From contig CAZFAP010000058.1 in the NCBI GenBank assembly GCA_964516325.1, positions 1 to 25,825 of the forward strand: a DNA stretch of 25,825 nucleotides. The letters are read 5' to 3'. Positions 8,288-14,634 of this stretch are shown here, piece by piece (the first letter of the stretch is position 1; every line of letters begins with the position of its first letter). This DNA is from CAZFAP01 sp964516325 (GTDB lineage Bacteria; Auribacterota; JABMQX01). The notes under the pieces were generated by a model. The model searched no databases and had not been told where the DNA came from. It saw only the letters and a list, made by a program, of their open reading frames with translations. The position numbers and the translations under genes are program-made.

Positions 8288-8429
8288 AGCTTTTCGGGCA
8301 ACGTTCGGGGGCGGACATTGGCGGAAGCCCAGGGGCCTACAGTGTTGCTCTGCGCCCTCTCTTTGACAGACCAATCCCGCAGTTTCTTTCCTTCCAAACA
8401 AATAACTCCAGAATGTTGTTGGGAAACCG

Positions 8430-8795
8430 ATGAAAAGAATCGTAAGAAAATTCGGATGCGCGATTCGGGGGATTGCGGAAGCTATCCGCATCGAGAACAG
8501 CTTCAAGTTTCACTTTGCCGCCGCGGTCGCAGCGATCATTCTGGGTGCGGCGCTGGAAATCAGCCGGGATGAATGGGCGCTGCTGGCGCTGGTCATCGGT
8601 CTGGTGCTGGTCTCGGAGATGTTCAATACGGTGGTGGAGCTGATGACCCGGATGGTGACGCAGGAGTACAATAAGTTGGCGGGGCAACTGCTCGACATCA
8701 GTGCGGGGGCGGTGCTTCTCAGCTCGATCACGTCTGTGGTCGTGGGGCTGGTGATTTTCGGCGGCAGGCTGTTCCGGCAATTGTGTGCGGGATGA
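8430..8795 (+). CDS. dgkA: Diacylglycerol/undecaprenol kinase (DgkA family)
   Basis: The 121-residue integral membrane protein has the DgkA layout: a short amphipathic N-terminus and three membrane segments (about residues 29-43, 49-66 and 91-114). It phosphorylates a membrane lipid alcohol, diacylglycerol or undecaprenol, with ATP. Glu22, the SEMFNTVVE signature (Glu63, Asn66, Glu70) and Asp89 in LLDISAGAVLL are recognisable. Two usually conserved positions differ: the Lys normally just before that Asp is Leu88, and the Val-Asp after the catalytic Glu is Met72-Thr73. Function may therefore be altered. The ribosome binding site is weak (TTGGGA). The gene appears monocistronic. Confidence 0.85.
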   Translation: MKRIVRKFGCAIRGIAEAIRIENSFKFHFAAAVAAIILGAALEISRDEWALLALVIGLVLVSEMFNTVVELMTRMVTQEYNKLAGQLLDISAGAVLLSSITSVVVGLVIFGGRLFRQLCAG

Positions 8796-8876
8796 GACCC
8801 GGCGGACCACGACCCGGCTGGGACGCTGAGGCGCTCGCCACGTGACCAAGAGGAGCTTAACCGCAGTCCCTCGTGG

Positions 8877-9191
8877 ACTTCGTTCACCCGGAGACCATGA
8901 AAATCCTGGCTGCGTGGCACTGATTCTGGGGGCAGAGAGAGCGGAGAAGATCCTGAGAACATCCATCGGATTGCCGAGGACGGGAGCTCCGCTCCCGGGG
9001 ACGAAAGCTGAAGCTTCGCTTCAGCACTCCAAGGGGGCCCCGCAATATGGAGTGCGGGAGCGCACAGCTCCCGCTTTCTCACGCGGAAGCGCCGCTTCCG
9101 CGCGCCTGGGCCGGTACCGGGGAGGCGTCTGAATCTTATGCCCACACTCTGTCACCAACTTCGCTGACCCGAAGACCATGAACATGCTGGC
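8877..9191 (+). repeat. Pair of 34-base direct repeats flanking the palindrome cluster
   Basis: The stretch at 8877-8910 (starting ACTTCGTTCACCCGGAGACC) matches 9158-9191 (starting ACTTCGCTGACCCGAAGACC) at 29 of 34 positions in the same orientation. Both contain GACCATGAA and end in CTGGC. The palindrome cluster sits between them. Confidence 0.6.
8981..9102. repeat. Four consecutive perfect palindromes
   Basis: The four are CGGGAGC-TCC-GCTCCCG (8981-8997), GCTGAAGC-TTC-GCTTCAGC (9007-9025), GCGGGAGC-GCACA-GCTCCCGC (9054-9074) and CGCGGAAGC-GCC-GCTTCCGCG (9082-9102). Stems are 7, 8, 8 and 9 bp; three of the loops are exactly 3 bases. ACTCC (9026-9030) and GGAGT (9049-9053) add an outer complementary pair around the middle. 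No T-tract is present, so this is not a standard terminator. Confidence 0.75.
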
Positions 9192-9322
9192 CCCTTGGCG
9201 CGAATTTTCAGGACAGAGGACGCGGACAGCGCTGAGGCGATAGAACAGGGGCCATGCGAAAGAAGCCTGTGCGGTTGAAGGGCCTCTCGGGTTCCGTTTT
9301 TCGCCTGGACGAGAGACCAGCG

Positions 9323-10444
9323 TCAGCGACCGAGGGCCTTGAGAAGCTCGTCGAGAGCCTGCTTCATGGCTTCGTTATAGCTGGCGTGCGTCCCCTCGAA
9401 TCGGAAGATGCGCATGTTCGCGTCGGGGGAGTTGACCGCTATGTCCTCAAAGCGGGTCTGACCGTTGTCCCGCACGGAGACCTTCGCAGGGACGAACCCG
9501 AAGACGAGGTTTTGGGTTTTCGCTTCTCCGGCGGGGAGAACTTGCCTGCGACCGGCTTTGCTGACCATCGTTCGATTTGCCGCGTCTATGAAAGAGGGCG
9601 TTGACCACATGGATCGGTCCATCGCCCAGACTTTTTCCTTCACGTCCGGCGGCATCGGCTTGTCGAGGGCAAGAACGGGGTCGGTCTTGTTCGGGTCAAC
9701 TTTCATCAGACCGTAGGCGAAGTAGTTCTGGAGTTTCAGAGACCAACCGTCGAGAAGCTCGCCCTGCTTGAATTGCCAACGAGAGACGTACGGCTCCTTG
9801 CCAAAGCAGGGAAGCCAGTAGATGGGCAAGCTCGACCGCATCACGCCGACGTAGGCCTGCGGGTCGAGGTCCACGTTGTATTCGTTGCCGGCGTCGGAAT
9901 GGCCCGCGGAGATGTAGAGCCTGTCAATCTTGGCCTTGAGGAGTTCCGGGGAACGGTTGAAAGCGGCGCAGACGTCCCGAAGGCTGCCGACGGTGATGAC
10001 GGTGACCTTGGTGTCGGCCTTTTCGAGGATGTTGAGGAGGAGCTTGATTCCTTCCTGGAATTTCTCGGGCTGATCAAGCCCCTTGTCCGACGGGGACCTG
10101 AGTTTGTCGGGCAAGCCGATGACGATAGGGGCTTTCCTTCCGGTGATAGCGATCAACTGCTCGATGGGGATTCTGCCCGGTCTCTCCAACTGCTTCTGTC
10201 CCTGGTCGAGGACGATCCCGCGGAGGTCGAATTCCTGAATGGAGAAGACTGTCGCCACGTCGAACCAGTCGTCCGGATCATCCGGCGGATGAAAGAGGTC
10301 GCTGCAATAAATGAGCGGCACGCTTGGTGTGGCCTTGCCTTGTTCAGCCTGACACCAGTCTGCCGCGGAGAAGAAAAGCATTCCAGCCGCCAAAGCAAGC
10401 ATGAACACTGCAATTCCGAGTGAACTCCGTTGTGTCCTGCACAT
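9323..10444 (-). CDS. Secreted nucleoside-hydrolase-like protein
   Basis: The 373-residue protein has an N-terminal signal (about residues 1-33, hydrophobic IAVFMLALAAGMLFF). The mature part resembles the inosine-uridine nucleoside hydrolase fold: 'ITVGSLRDVCAAF' (150-162) corresponds to the family's G-[PS]-LTN segment, and 'EYNVDLDPQA' (188-197) to the ExNxxxDPxA substrate/metal region. The usual DxDxxxDD calcium motif near the N-terminus is replaced by DDPDDWFD (55-62), so catalysis is uncertain. GGGAGGG about 6 bases before ATG 10444 decides the start, even though the frame stays open to 10759. A promoter lies at 10647-10674, giving a leader near 195 bases. Confidence 0.75.
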   Translation of the reverse strand: MCRTQRSSLGIAVFMLALAAGMLFFSAADWCQAEQGKATPSVPLIYCSDLFHPPDDPDDWFDVATVFSIQEFDLRGIVLDQGQKQLERPGRIPIEQLIAITGRKAPIVIGLPDKLRSPSDKGLDQPEKFQEGIKLLLNILEKADTKVTVITVGSLRDVCAAFNRSPELLKAKIDRLYISAGHSDAGNEYNVDLDPQAYVGVMRSSLPIYWLPCFGKEPYVSRWQFKQGELLDGWSLKLQNYFAYGLMKVDPNKTDPVLALDKPMPPDVKEKVWAMDRSMWSTPSFIDAANRTMVSKAGRRQVLPAGEAKTQNLVFGFVPAKVSVRDNGQTRFEDIAVNSPDANMRIFRFEGTHASYNEAMKQALDELLKALGR

Positions 10445-10585
10445 TGGCTTCCCTCCCTTGTGTAGTAAGGACGTAAGCGGCCCGCCCTCGCTTGGTCTGT
10501 CGCGCTGCGAAGGCCGTTCGTGCTTTGTCCCTTGACGTGCACGTTTATGGAGCAACCAGAAGCGTGCCCGGGTAGGTCCCCTGAA

Positions 10586-10603
10586 AGGGGCGAGCGCGCC
10601 CCT
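10586..10603 (-). promoter_or_regulatory. GC-rich hairpin in the leader of the nucleoside-hydrolase-like gene
   Basis: A perfect 7-bp stem (AGGGGCG / CGCCCCT) closes a 4-base loop. It lies about 140 bases upstream of ATG 10444 inside the predicted leader. There is no U-tract on the transcript side, so it is a structured leader element rather than a terminator; its role is unknown. Confidence 0.4.
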
Positions 10604-10646
10604 GACTGACCCTGGCTTTTTTGATTTTCCCTCCCCTCGGGGGGAC

Positions 10647-10674
10647 ACTATACCACAGTACTTCACGAACGCAA
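10647..10674 (-). promoter_or_regulatory. Candidate promoter for the nucleoside-hydrolase-like gene
   Basis: On the minus strand TTGCGT (10669-10674) and TATAGT (10647-10652) are separated by 16 bases. The -10 is identical to those of the two duplicated leader elements at 16.2 and 21.2 kb. Predicted start is near 10640. Confidence 0.5.
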
Positions 10675-11093
10675 CACTTGCTTCGTCCAGAGGCATGCTC
10701 GGCACAGGCGCGGCGGAAGTCCTCAACCTCGGCGACACCACAAGCGCCCGGACCGACACAACCTCCCCCTTCCGCTCCGCCTCCCTGTCAACCTCCTCAT
10801 CACCTTGCCATCCGGAAAGCTCAACCTCCCGTAGCCCCGTTTAGCTTGTGCATGTGCAGGCCAACCCTCTCGTGATCCCTCACTCTCGGACGGGTGCCCG
10901 GCCCCACAAGGACGAGCGTGCCTCCAACGTCAGGGGCAAGGATCGTGGCACCGCGCCCCGCCCTTGGCGGGGGACCCGTGGGAATCATGGGCAAGATGCC
11001 CATGCCACAAGAGGACTGTCCACTCTCTCTTGATCGAGCCGCGTGTAGCTCACCACCGGAGACTGAGGGATTACACCCTCTCGCAAAATGAGC
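10675..11093. other. Intergenic stretch with palindromes, no supported gene
   Basis: Nothing protein-like is visible. CCCCGCC-CTT-GGCGGGG (10956-10972) is the third member of a palindrome type seen also at 154-168 and 6624-6640. CATGGGC-AAGAT-GCCCATG (10986-11004) is a further perfect 7-bp inverted repeat 13 bases away. Confidence 0.55.
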
Positions 11094-11122
11094 TTGACTG
11101 CGAAACTTGCGCGTGTTAGATT
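11094..11122 (+). promoter_or_regulatory. Sigma70-type promoter of the TPM operon
   Basis: TTGACT (11094-11099), a 17-base spacer and TAGATT (11117-11122) make a good sigma70-type promoter. Predicted start is near 11129, about 43 bases before ATG 11172. Confidence 0.6.
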
Positions 11123-11171
11123 TGCCTCGAGTTCTGTGGCTGCTTAGCTCCTCAAGAAGCGGGGTAATAAG

Positions 11172-11957
11172 ATGAGAAGCGTTTCGACTTTCGCGTGCAT
11201 CTTCCTCGCGGCGCTTTTGCTGGCGGGGCATAGCGCCGCACAAGTCATAAGGATCAACCCGCCCGGTGGGCGCGACTTCATCGTTGACCTGGCAGGCATT
11301 GTGGACCCGACCGACGAGCAGAAGATCCGCGGCATCTGCGACAAACTTCTGAGCGACACTGCGGCGCCCATCATCGTGGTCACAATCGAATCCATGGCCA
11401 AGTACGGCGGCGCCGGGCTTCGCATCGAGACCTTCGCAACGCTCCTTTTCAACCAATGGGGCGTGGGTCACCCGAAGATAGGCAAGCAAATCCTGAACCA
11501 CGGCATCCTCCTTCTTGTCTCGACGGGCGACCGCAACGCGCGCATCGAGCTCGGCGCCGGTTGGGCTCACGAAAAAGACGCCCAGTGCCGTCGGATCATG
11601 GACGAACAAATCGTCAAACGCTTCAAGGGAGGCGACTTCTCCGGCGGGATTCTCGCGGGAGTCGAGGCACTTGAAGACATGGCGCGAGGGTTCAAGGCGC
11701 CCAAGCCGCGGCGTCCCTGGTGGCACTATGCCCTTGCTGCCGTCGGGATATTAACCATAGTTTCCCTTGTGAGAAGCGGCCGCAGCGGTTGGGGATGGGG
11801 TTTGTTGGCGGTGGTGTTTGGCGTGCCGCTCGCCATCATGGGCATCCTTGCCTTCCTTGGCCGGGCTGCGGGCAACGGAGGCGGGGGAGGTGGGTTTTCC
11901 GGAGGGTCCTTTGGCGGCGGTTTCTCAGGAGGAGGAGGCGCGACCGGGTCCTGGTAG
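11172..11957 (+). CDS. TPM-domain membrane protein with Gly-rich tail (YgcG-like)
   Basis: The 261-residue protein has a signal peptide (residues 1-23). A TPM domain covers about residues 35-165: 'DFIVDLAGIVDPTDEQKI' at its start, then the 'APIIVVTIESM', 'NHGILLLVSTGDRNARIELGAGW' and 'IVKRFKGGDFSGGILAGVEAL' blocks typical of this family. Two membrane segments follow (about 186-201 and 209-228), then a Gly/Ser-rich tail ending GGGGATGSW, the classic end of YgcG proteins. TPM proteins have been linked to photosystem repair phosphatase activity in plants and to membrane stress in bacteria; the exact role here is unknown. It is followed after 53 bases by a second TPM gene. The usual LemA partner is not nearby. 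Confidence 0.88.
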   Translation: MRSVSTFACIFLAALLLAGHSAAQVIRINPPGGRDFIVDLAGIVDPTDEQKIRGICDKLLSDTAAPIIVVTIESMAKYGGAGLRIETFATLLFNQWGVGHPKIGKQILNHGILLLVSTGDRNARIELGAGWAHEKDAQCRRIMDEQIVKRFKGGDFSGGILAGVEALEDMARGFKAPKPRRPWWHYALAAVGILTIVSLVRSGRSGWGWGLLAVVFGVPLAIMGILAFLGRAAGNGGGGGGFSGGSFGGGFSGGGGATGSW

Positions 11958-12010
11958 CCTGAGAAGTTCGGGACGCGGTCTCATTGGCACAAAGTGGATT
12001 GGGAGAGAAC

Positions 12011-12688
12011 ATGCGACGCGCATCGGCAAGTTTCAACGACAACGACAGAGCACAGGTTGTCAAGGCGGTCGCGGAGGCGGAGTCGAGCACCTCTGCGGAG
12101 ATAGTCCCGGCGGTTGCGACCGCGTCGGGCCGATACGACAGGGCGGAAGATATCGTTGGCCTGTGGCTCGGCGCGCTCTTGGCGGTTATTGTGTGGTTCC
12201 TTTTTCAAGGAACGGAGCTGCGGAAGCCGGACTGGGGCTTTTCGCTGACGAGGCTGGAGCTCCCCGCCATTGTTGTCGCCGTTGTGGTGGGATTTGTTCT
12301 CGGGGCTGTCGTCGCGTCGCGCGTCGGCTGGCTCCGCGCGCTTTTCACGCCTCGCCGACAGATGCGCACCGAAGTGGATGCCCGCGCCCGCCAACTGTTT
12401 TTCGATAGCCGCGTTCATCACACCGCACGAGCCACGGGGCTTCTCATCTATGTTTCGCTTTTCGAGCGGATGGCTGCAATCATCGGCGATCAGACGGTCA
12501 TCGAGAAATTGGGCTTGCCGGCGATTGAGGACCTGTGCCGTGAGCTTACCCGTTCTCTCAAGTCCGGCAATATGACCACCGCGGTCTGCTCAACGGTGAA
12601 AAACGCCGGGCAGCGTCTGGCGCCCGTACTCCCTCGTGAGGGCGGCGACGTGAACGAACTCCCCAACGCCCTGGTCCTCATTGACTAA
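12011..12688 (+). CDS. Second TPM-domain membrane protein
   Basis: The 225-residue protein has an N-terminal half domain with 'AVAEAESSTSAEIVPAVA' (near residues 18-35) that matches the start of a TPM domain, two membrane segments (about 48-65 and 85-105), and a C-terminal half with 'DSRVHHTARATGLLIYVSLFERMAAIIGD' typical of the YgcG-related group whose members sit beside LemA/YgcG. It ends 'NELPNALVLID', also characteristic. ATG 12011 is chosen because GGGAGAG at 12001-12007 lies just upstream; an in-frame TTG at 11984 is less likely. It is co-transcribed with the preceding TPM gene. Confidence 0.85.
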   Translation: MRRASASFNDNDRAQVVKAVAEAESSTSAEIVPAVATASGRYDRAEDIVGLWLGALLAVIVWFLFQGTELRKPDWGFSLTRLELPAIVVAVVVGFVLGAVVASRVGWLRALFTPRRQMRTEVDARARQLFFDSRVHHTARATGLLIYVSLFERMAAIIGDQTVIEKLGLPAIEDLCRELTRSLKSGNMTTAVCSTVKNAGQRLAPVLPREGGDVNELPNALVLID

Positions 12689-12774
12689 CCGGACGGTCCC
12701 CTCCTCGTGGCGCCTTGCCGCTCGCGCCCTCCCCACCAAGGCACAAGGACACAAAGAGGTAACCGTCTGCCTGC

Positions 12775-13134
12775 TCAGGTCAGCCTGCGGAGAAGTCTGC
12801 CAGCCAGCTCGATCGCGGACTTGGCGAGCCGTTCGAGGCCAGGCACCCTGTCCTGGTAGTCGCACTTGTTCCGCCACCGACGCAGGTCATCTAACCATTC
12901 AGCAACCTCGGTATCACGGCTTCGGAAGTACTTTCGGAGCAACGCGTGGTCTTGGTAGCCGTACTCAGGAATGAACTTCCCTTCATCGCGTTCATGGTTG
13001 CGCGCGTGGCAAAAGGCAGAGTAATAGGCCCGGCTCACGGCGCAACGCGAGGTTGCCTCGCCACCGAACCCGGGCCCCTCCTGCCCGCGCAGAAACAACG
13101 ACAAGTTAAGATACTCTCTCCAATCGAAACCCAT
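12775..13134 (-). CDS. HEPN-like domain protein, third gene of TIGR04255 cassette
   Basis: The 119-residue protein is all-helical in appearance. 'SRCAVSRAYYSAFCHARNH' (29-47) and 'LDDLRRWRNKCDYQDR' (81-96) are the two signature helices of small HEPN proteins. The catalytic R-x4-6-H motif of RNase-type HEPN toxins is not obvious: the second helix reads Arg-Asn-Lys-Cys-Asp-Tyr, the RNxADY variant without His, so nuclease activity is uncertain. It starts 6 bases after the stop of the upstream gene, without its own strong ribosome site, so translation is probably coupled. No nucleotidyltransferase (MNT) antitoxin partner is present. Confidence 0.72.
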   Translation of the reverse strand: MGFDWREYLNLSLFLRGQEGPGFGGEATSRCAVSRAYYSAFCHARNHERDEGKFIPEYGYQDHALLRKYFRSRDTEVAEWLDDLRRWRNKCDYQDRVPGLERLAKSAIELAGRLLRRLT

Positions 13135-13140
13135 GATCGG

Positions 13141-13710
13141 CTACTTCGGTGGCTCGAAGTCGGTTGTCACCAGGAACCAGCCGGACGCTCCAGCAAGCTC
13201 TTGCTGGTATTCCTTCCGGACGTCCTGTATTGCGTCGAGGAGGCACTCGTCATAGATTTCTTGACGGACCAACAGCGTCAGATACTCGTCCTCAATCTCC
13301 GGGTCATGATAGACCTCCAAGGAGAGATGCGACTGCGGGCCGAGGCACCTCGACGCCAGGTCGCAAACGTGGACCACCATATCTGCCATGTCGGAATGAC
13401 GAAGGAGGTAACCCCGAACATCCTCACCGTTGCGAATTTTGATCCCCTTCCGCGATAGCACGGAAAGGGCCGCCTCAATTCCTGCCGTCTCACTGGCGCT
13501 TCCTTGGTCGCAAACCCACCGAAGAAATGCATGCGCCAACTCAGCGTGCCACAGCGGTGCGAGTGACTGCCCGAAGGGGCCCGAAAGACAGAGCGCTGGC
13601 GATAGCCTTCTGATCGCTCTCATATCTATCCCAGCACCCTCCCCTGTGGCCGGAGGTAGCTTTGCCCCAGCATCGAATCCACCTGCAAAATGCGCCGTCA
13701 CCGCCAGCAT
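13141..13710 (-). CDS. Hypothetical protein, middle gene of TIGR04255 cassette
   Basis: I do not recognise this 189-residue protein. It is soluble. Its C-terminal half, about 115-189, has a strand-rich pattern: 'SHLSLEVYHDPEIEDEYLTLLVRQEIYDE', then 'DAIQDVRKEYQQELA' as a helix, and 'GWFLVTTDFEPPK' at the end. Conserved-looking acidic residues (DPEIEDEYL) stand out. The stop codon of the TIGR04255 gene (TAG, 13711-13713) is immediately followed by this ATG, and GGGGAGGTG sits just before it inside the upstream gene, so the two are tightly coupled. Its job is presumably tied to its neighbours, but nothing in the sequence gives a function. Confidence 0.78.
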   Translation of the reverse strand: MLAVTAHFAGGFDAGAKLPPATGEGAGIDMRAIRRLSPALCLSGPFGQSLAPLWHAELAHAFLRWVCDQGSASETAGIEAALSVLSRKGIKIRNGEDVRGYLLRHSDMADMVVHVCDLASRCLGPQSHLSLEVYHDPEIEDEYLTLLVRQEIYDECLLDAIQDVRKEYQQELAGASGWFLVTTDFEPPK

Positions 13711-14451
13711 CTACTTCACCTCCCCAAAAAGCTCCCTGAGCCTATCTGTTATACAGCCCTCGAACACTTCCAAGACTCTCCGATGGGCCGCCTCAACCCA
13801 TCCCAAGGCCTCGTTGACGGGAACAGTCTGGGCCTTAGCCAGAAAATAGTCGAGGTCCAGTACGAAAGCAACGCTCTCCGGTCCTTCGGGCACCCCCGTC
13901 GTTAGCTGGAGGGTACAGGAGTCGCGCCCTTCGTTGAATGGCAGCATGCATCCGACGATGAAACCGCTCACGTTCTGCGGCAGTCCCTCCCCCAAAAACG
14001 GCCTGAAAGCGAAACACTCTTCCAACCCGACTGTAGGGCCCGGAATCCCGATTCGGTTTACGTAACGCAAGCCAATCCTCTCAAGTCCCCTCATCTCAAG
14101 GGTGGTGGCCAGCGCGCGCAAGCCTTCCTCGATTGTTGGCTTGAATGCAGCCCACCCGAGGTACGGTTTCAGGCAGTTGACAGCCAATAGGTGCGGTCCT
14201 ACCTGAATGAACGACTTGCTGTCCTCAGCGAGGAACCATGCACGCTCCGTTGTCCGAACCTCCTGGCGCACTCCCTCCCCTGTTTGGGCGATGTTCATTT
14301 CCTGGACGAGCTTCCGCTCCTTCCTGGGAAAATGGTTGCGGATGATCTCATAGACCATTCCCGGAATTGTCGGATCCCATTGCGTGTCTCCGGTCAGACG
14401 AAACTCGCACACGGCTTCGATGATCGGAGGGTTGGCGTATTTCCTCTCCAT
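13711..14451 (-). CDS. TIGR04255 family protein
   Basis: The 246-residue protein matches the sporadically distributed TIGR04255 family of unknown function. Family marks are the start 'YANPPIIEAVCEFRL', 'WDPTIPGMVYE' near residue 26-36, the central 'RIGLRYVNRIGIP' strand pair, and a late 'VAFVLDLDYF' strand followed by a long helix 'LGWVEAAHRRVLEVFEGCITDRLRELFG'. ATG 14451 is chosen because homology starts there and AAAGGG lies about 8 bases upstream; an open extension to 14619 has no family similarity. The scattered occurrence of this family suggests a mobile or accessory role, which is inference. It heads a three-gene cassette with its own candidate promoter. Confidence 0.85.
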   Translation of the reverse strand: MERKYANPPIIEAVCEFRLTGDTQWDPTIPGMVYEIIRNHFPRKERKLVQEMNIAQTGEGVRQEVRTTERAWFLAEDSKSFIQVGPHLLAVNCLKPYLGWAAFKPTIEEGLRALATTLEMRGLERIGLRYVNRIGIPGPTVGLEECFAFRPFLGEGLPQNVSGFIVGCMLPFNEGRDSCTLQLTTGVPEGPESVAFVLDLDYFLAKAQTVPVNEALGWVEAAHRRVLEVFEGCITDRLRELFGEVK

Positions 14452-14530
14452 CGCAGTACGCCCTTTCTTTGCAGTGTCTGACTCGCCCGGCGGAGCAGCA
14501 AGAACAAAATCGCTCGCCCTCAGTAGGACG

Positions 14531-14558
14531 ATAGCATACGGCCCGAGCACCCTGTCAA
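14531..14558 (-). promoter_or_regulatory. Candidate promoter of the TIGR04255 cassette
   Basis: On the minus strand a perfect TTGACA (14553-14558) is followed after 16 bases by TGCTAT (14531-14536), a weak -10. It lies in the 183-base gap between the portal stop and the cassette, so the cassette may be expressed independently of the portal gene. Confidence 0.42.
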
Positions 14559-14634
14559 AGTTTTTCGGTGCCCCCCGGCTCTGTGCTGCTTGCCGAGAAT
14601 GCCAGCGGAGTCCGCGCATGCGTCAGTGGCGCCG

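Larger units (their letters stand above)
8796..9322. other. Intergenic region with a cluster of palindromes and a direct repeat
   Basis: No gene is supported in these 527 bases, which lie between the convergent kinase and nucleoside-hydrolase-like genes. The region holds two copies of a 34-base repeat (8877-8910 and 9158-9191) and a run of four perfect palindromes (8981-9102), described separately. Neither is followed by a T-tract. Confidence 0.6.

Noticed and set aside
8363..8391. TTGACA ahead of the lipid kinase gene
   Set aside because: It is followed by CTTTCC where a -10 should be.
10586..10626. Hairpin followed by TTTTTT on the plus strand
   Set aside because: The T-run is 12 bases or more from the stem, and no plus-strand gene ends here, so it is not a terminator.
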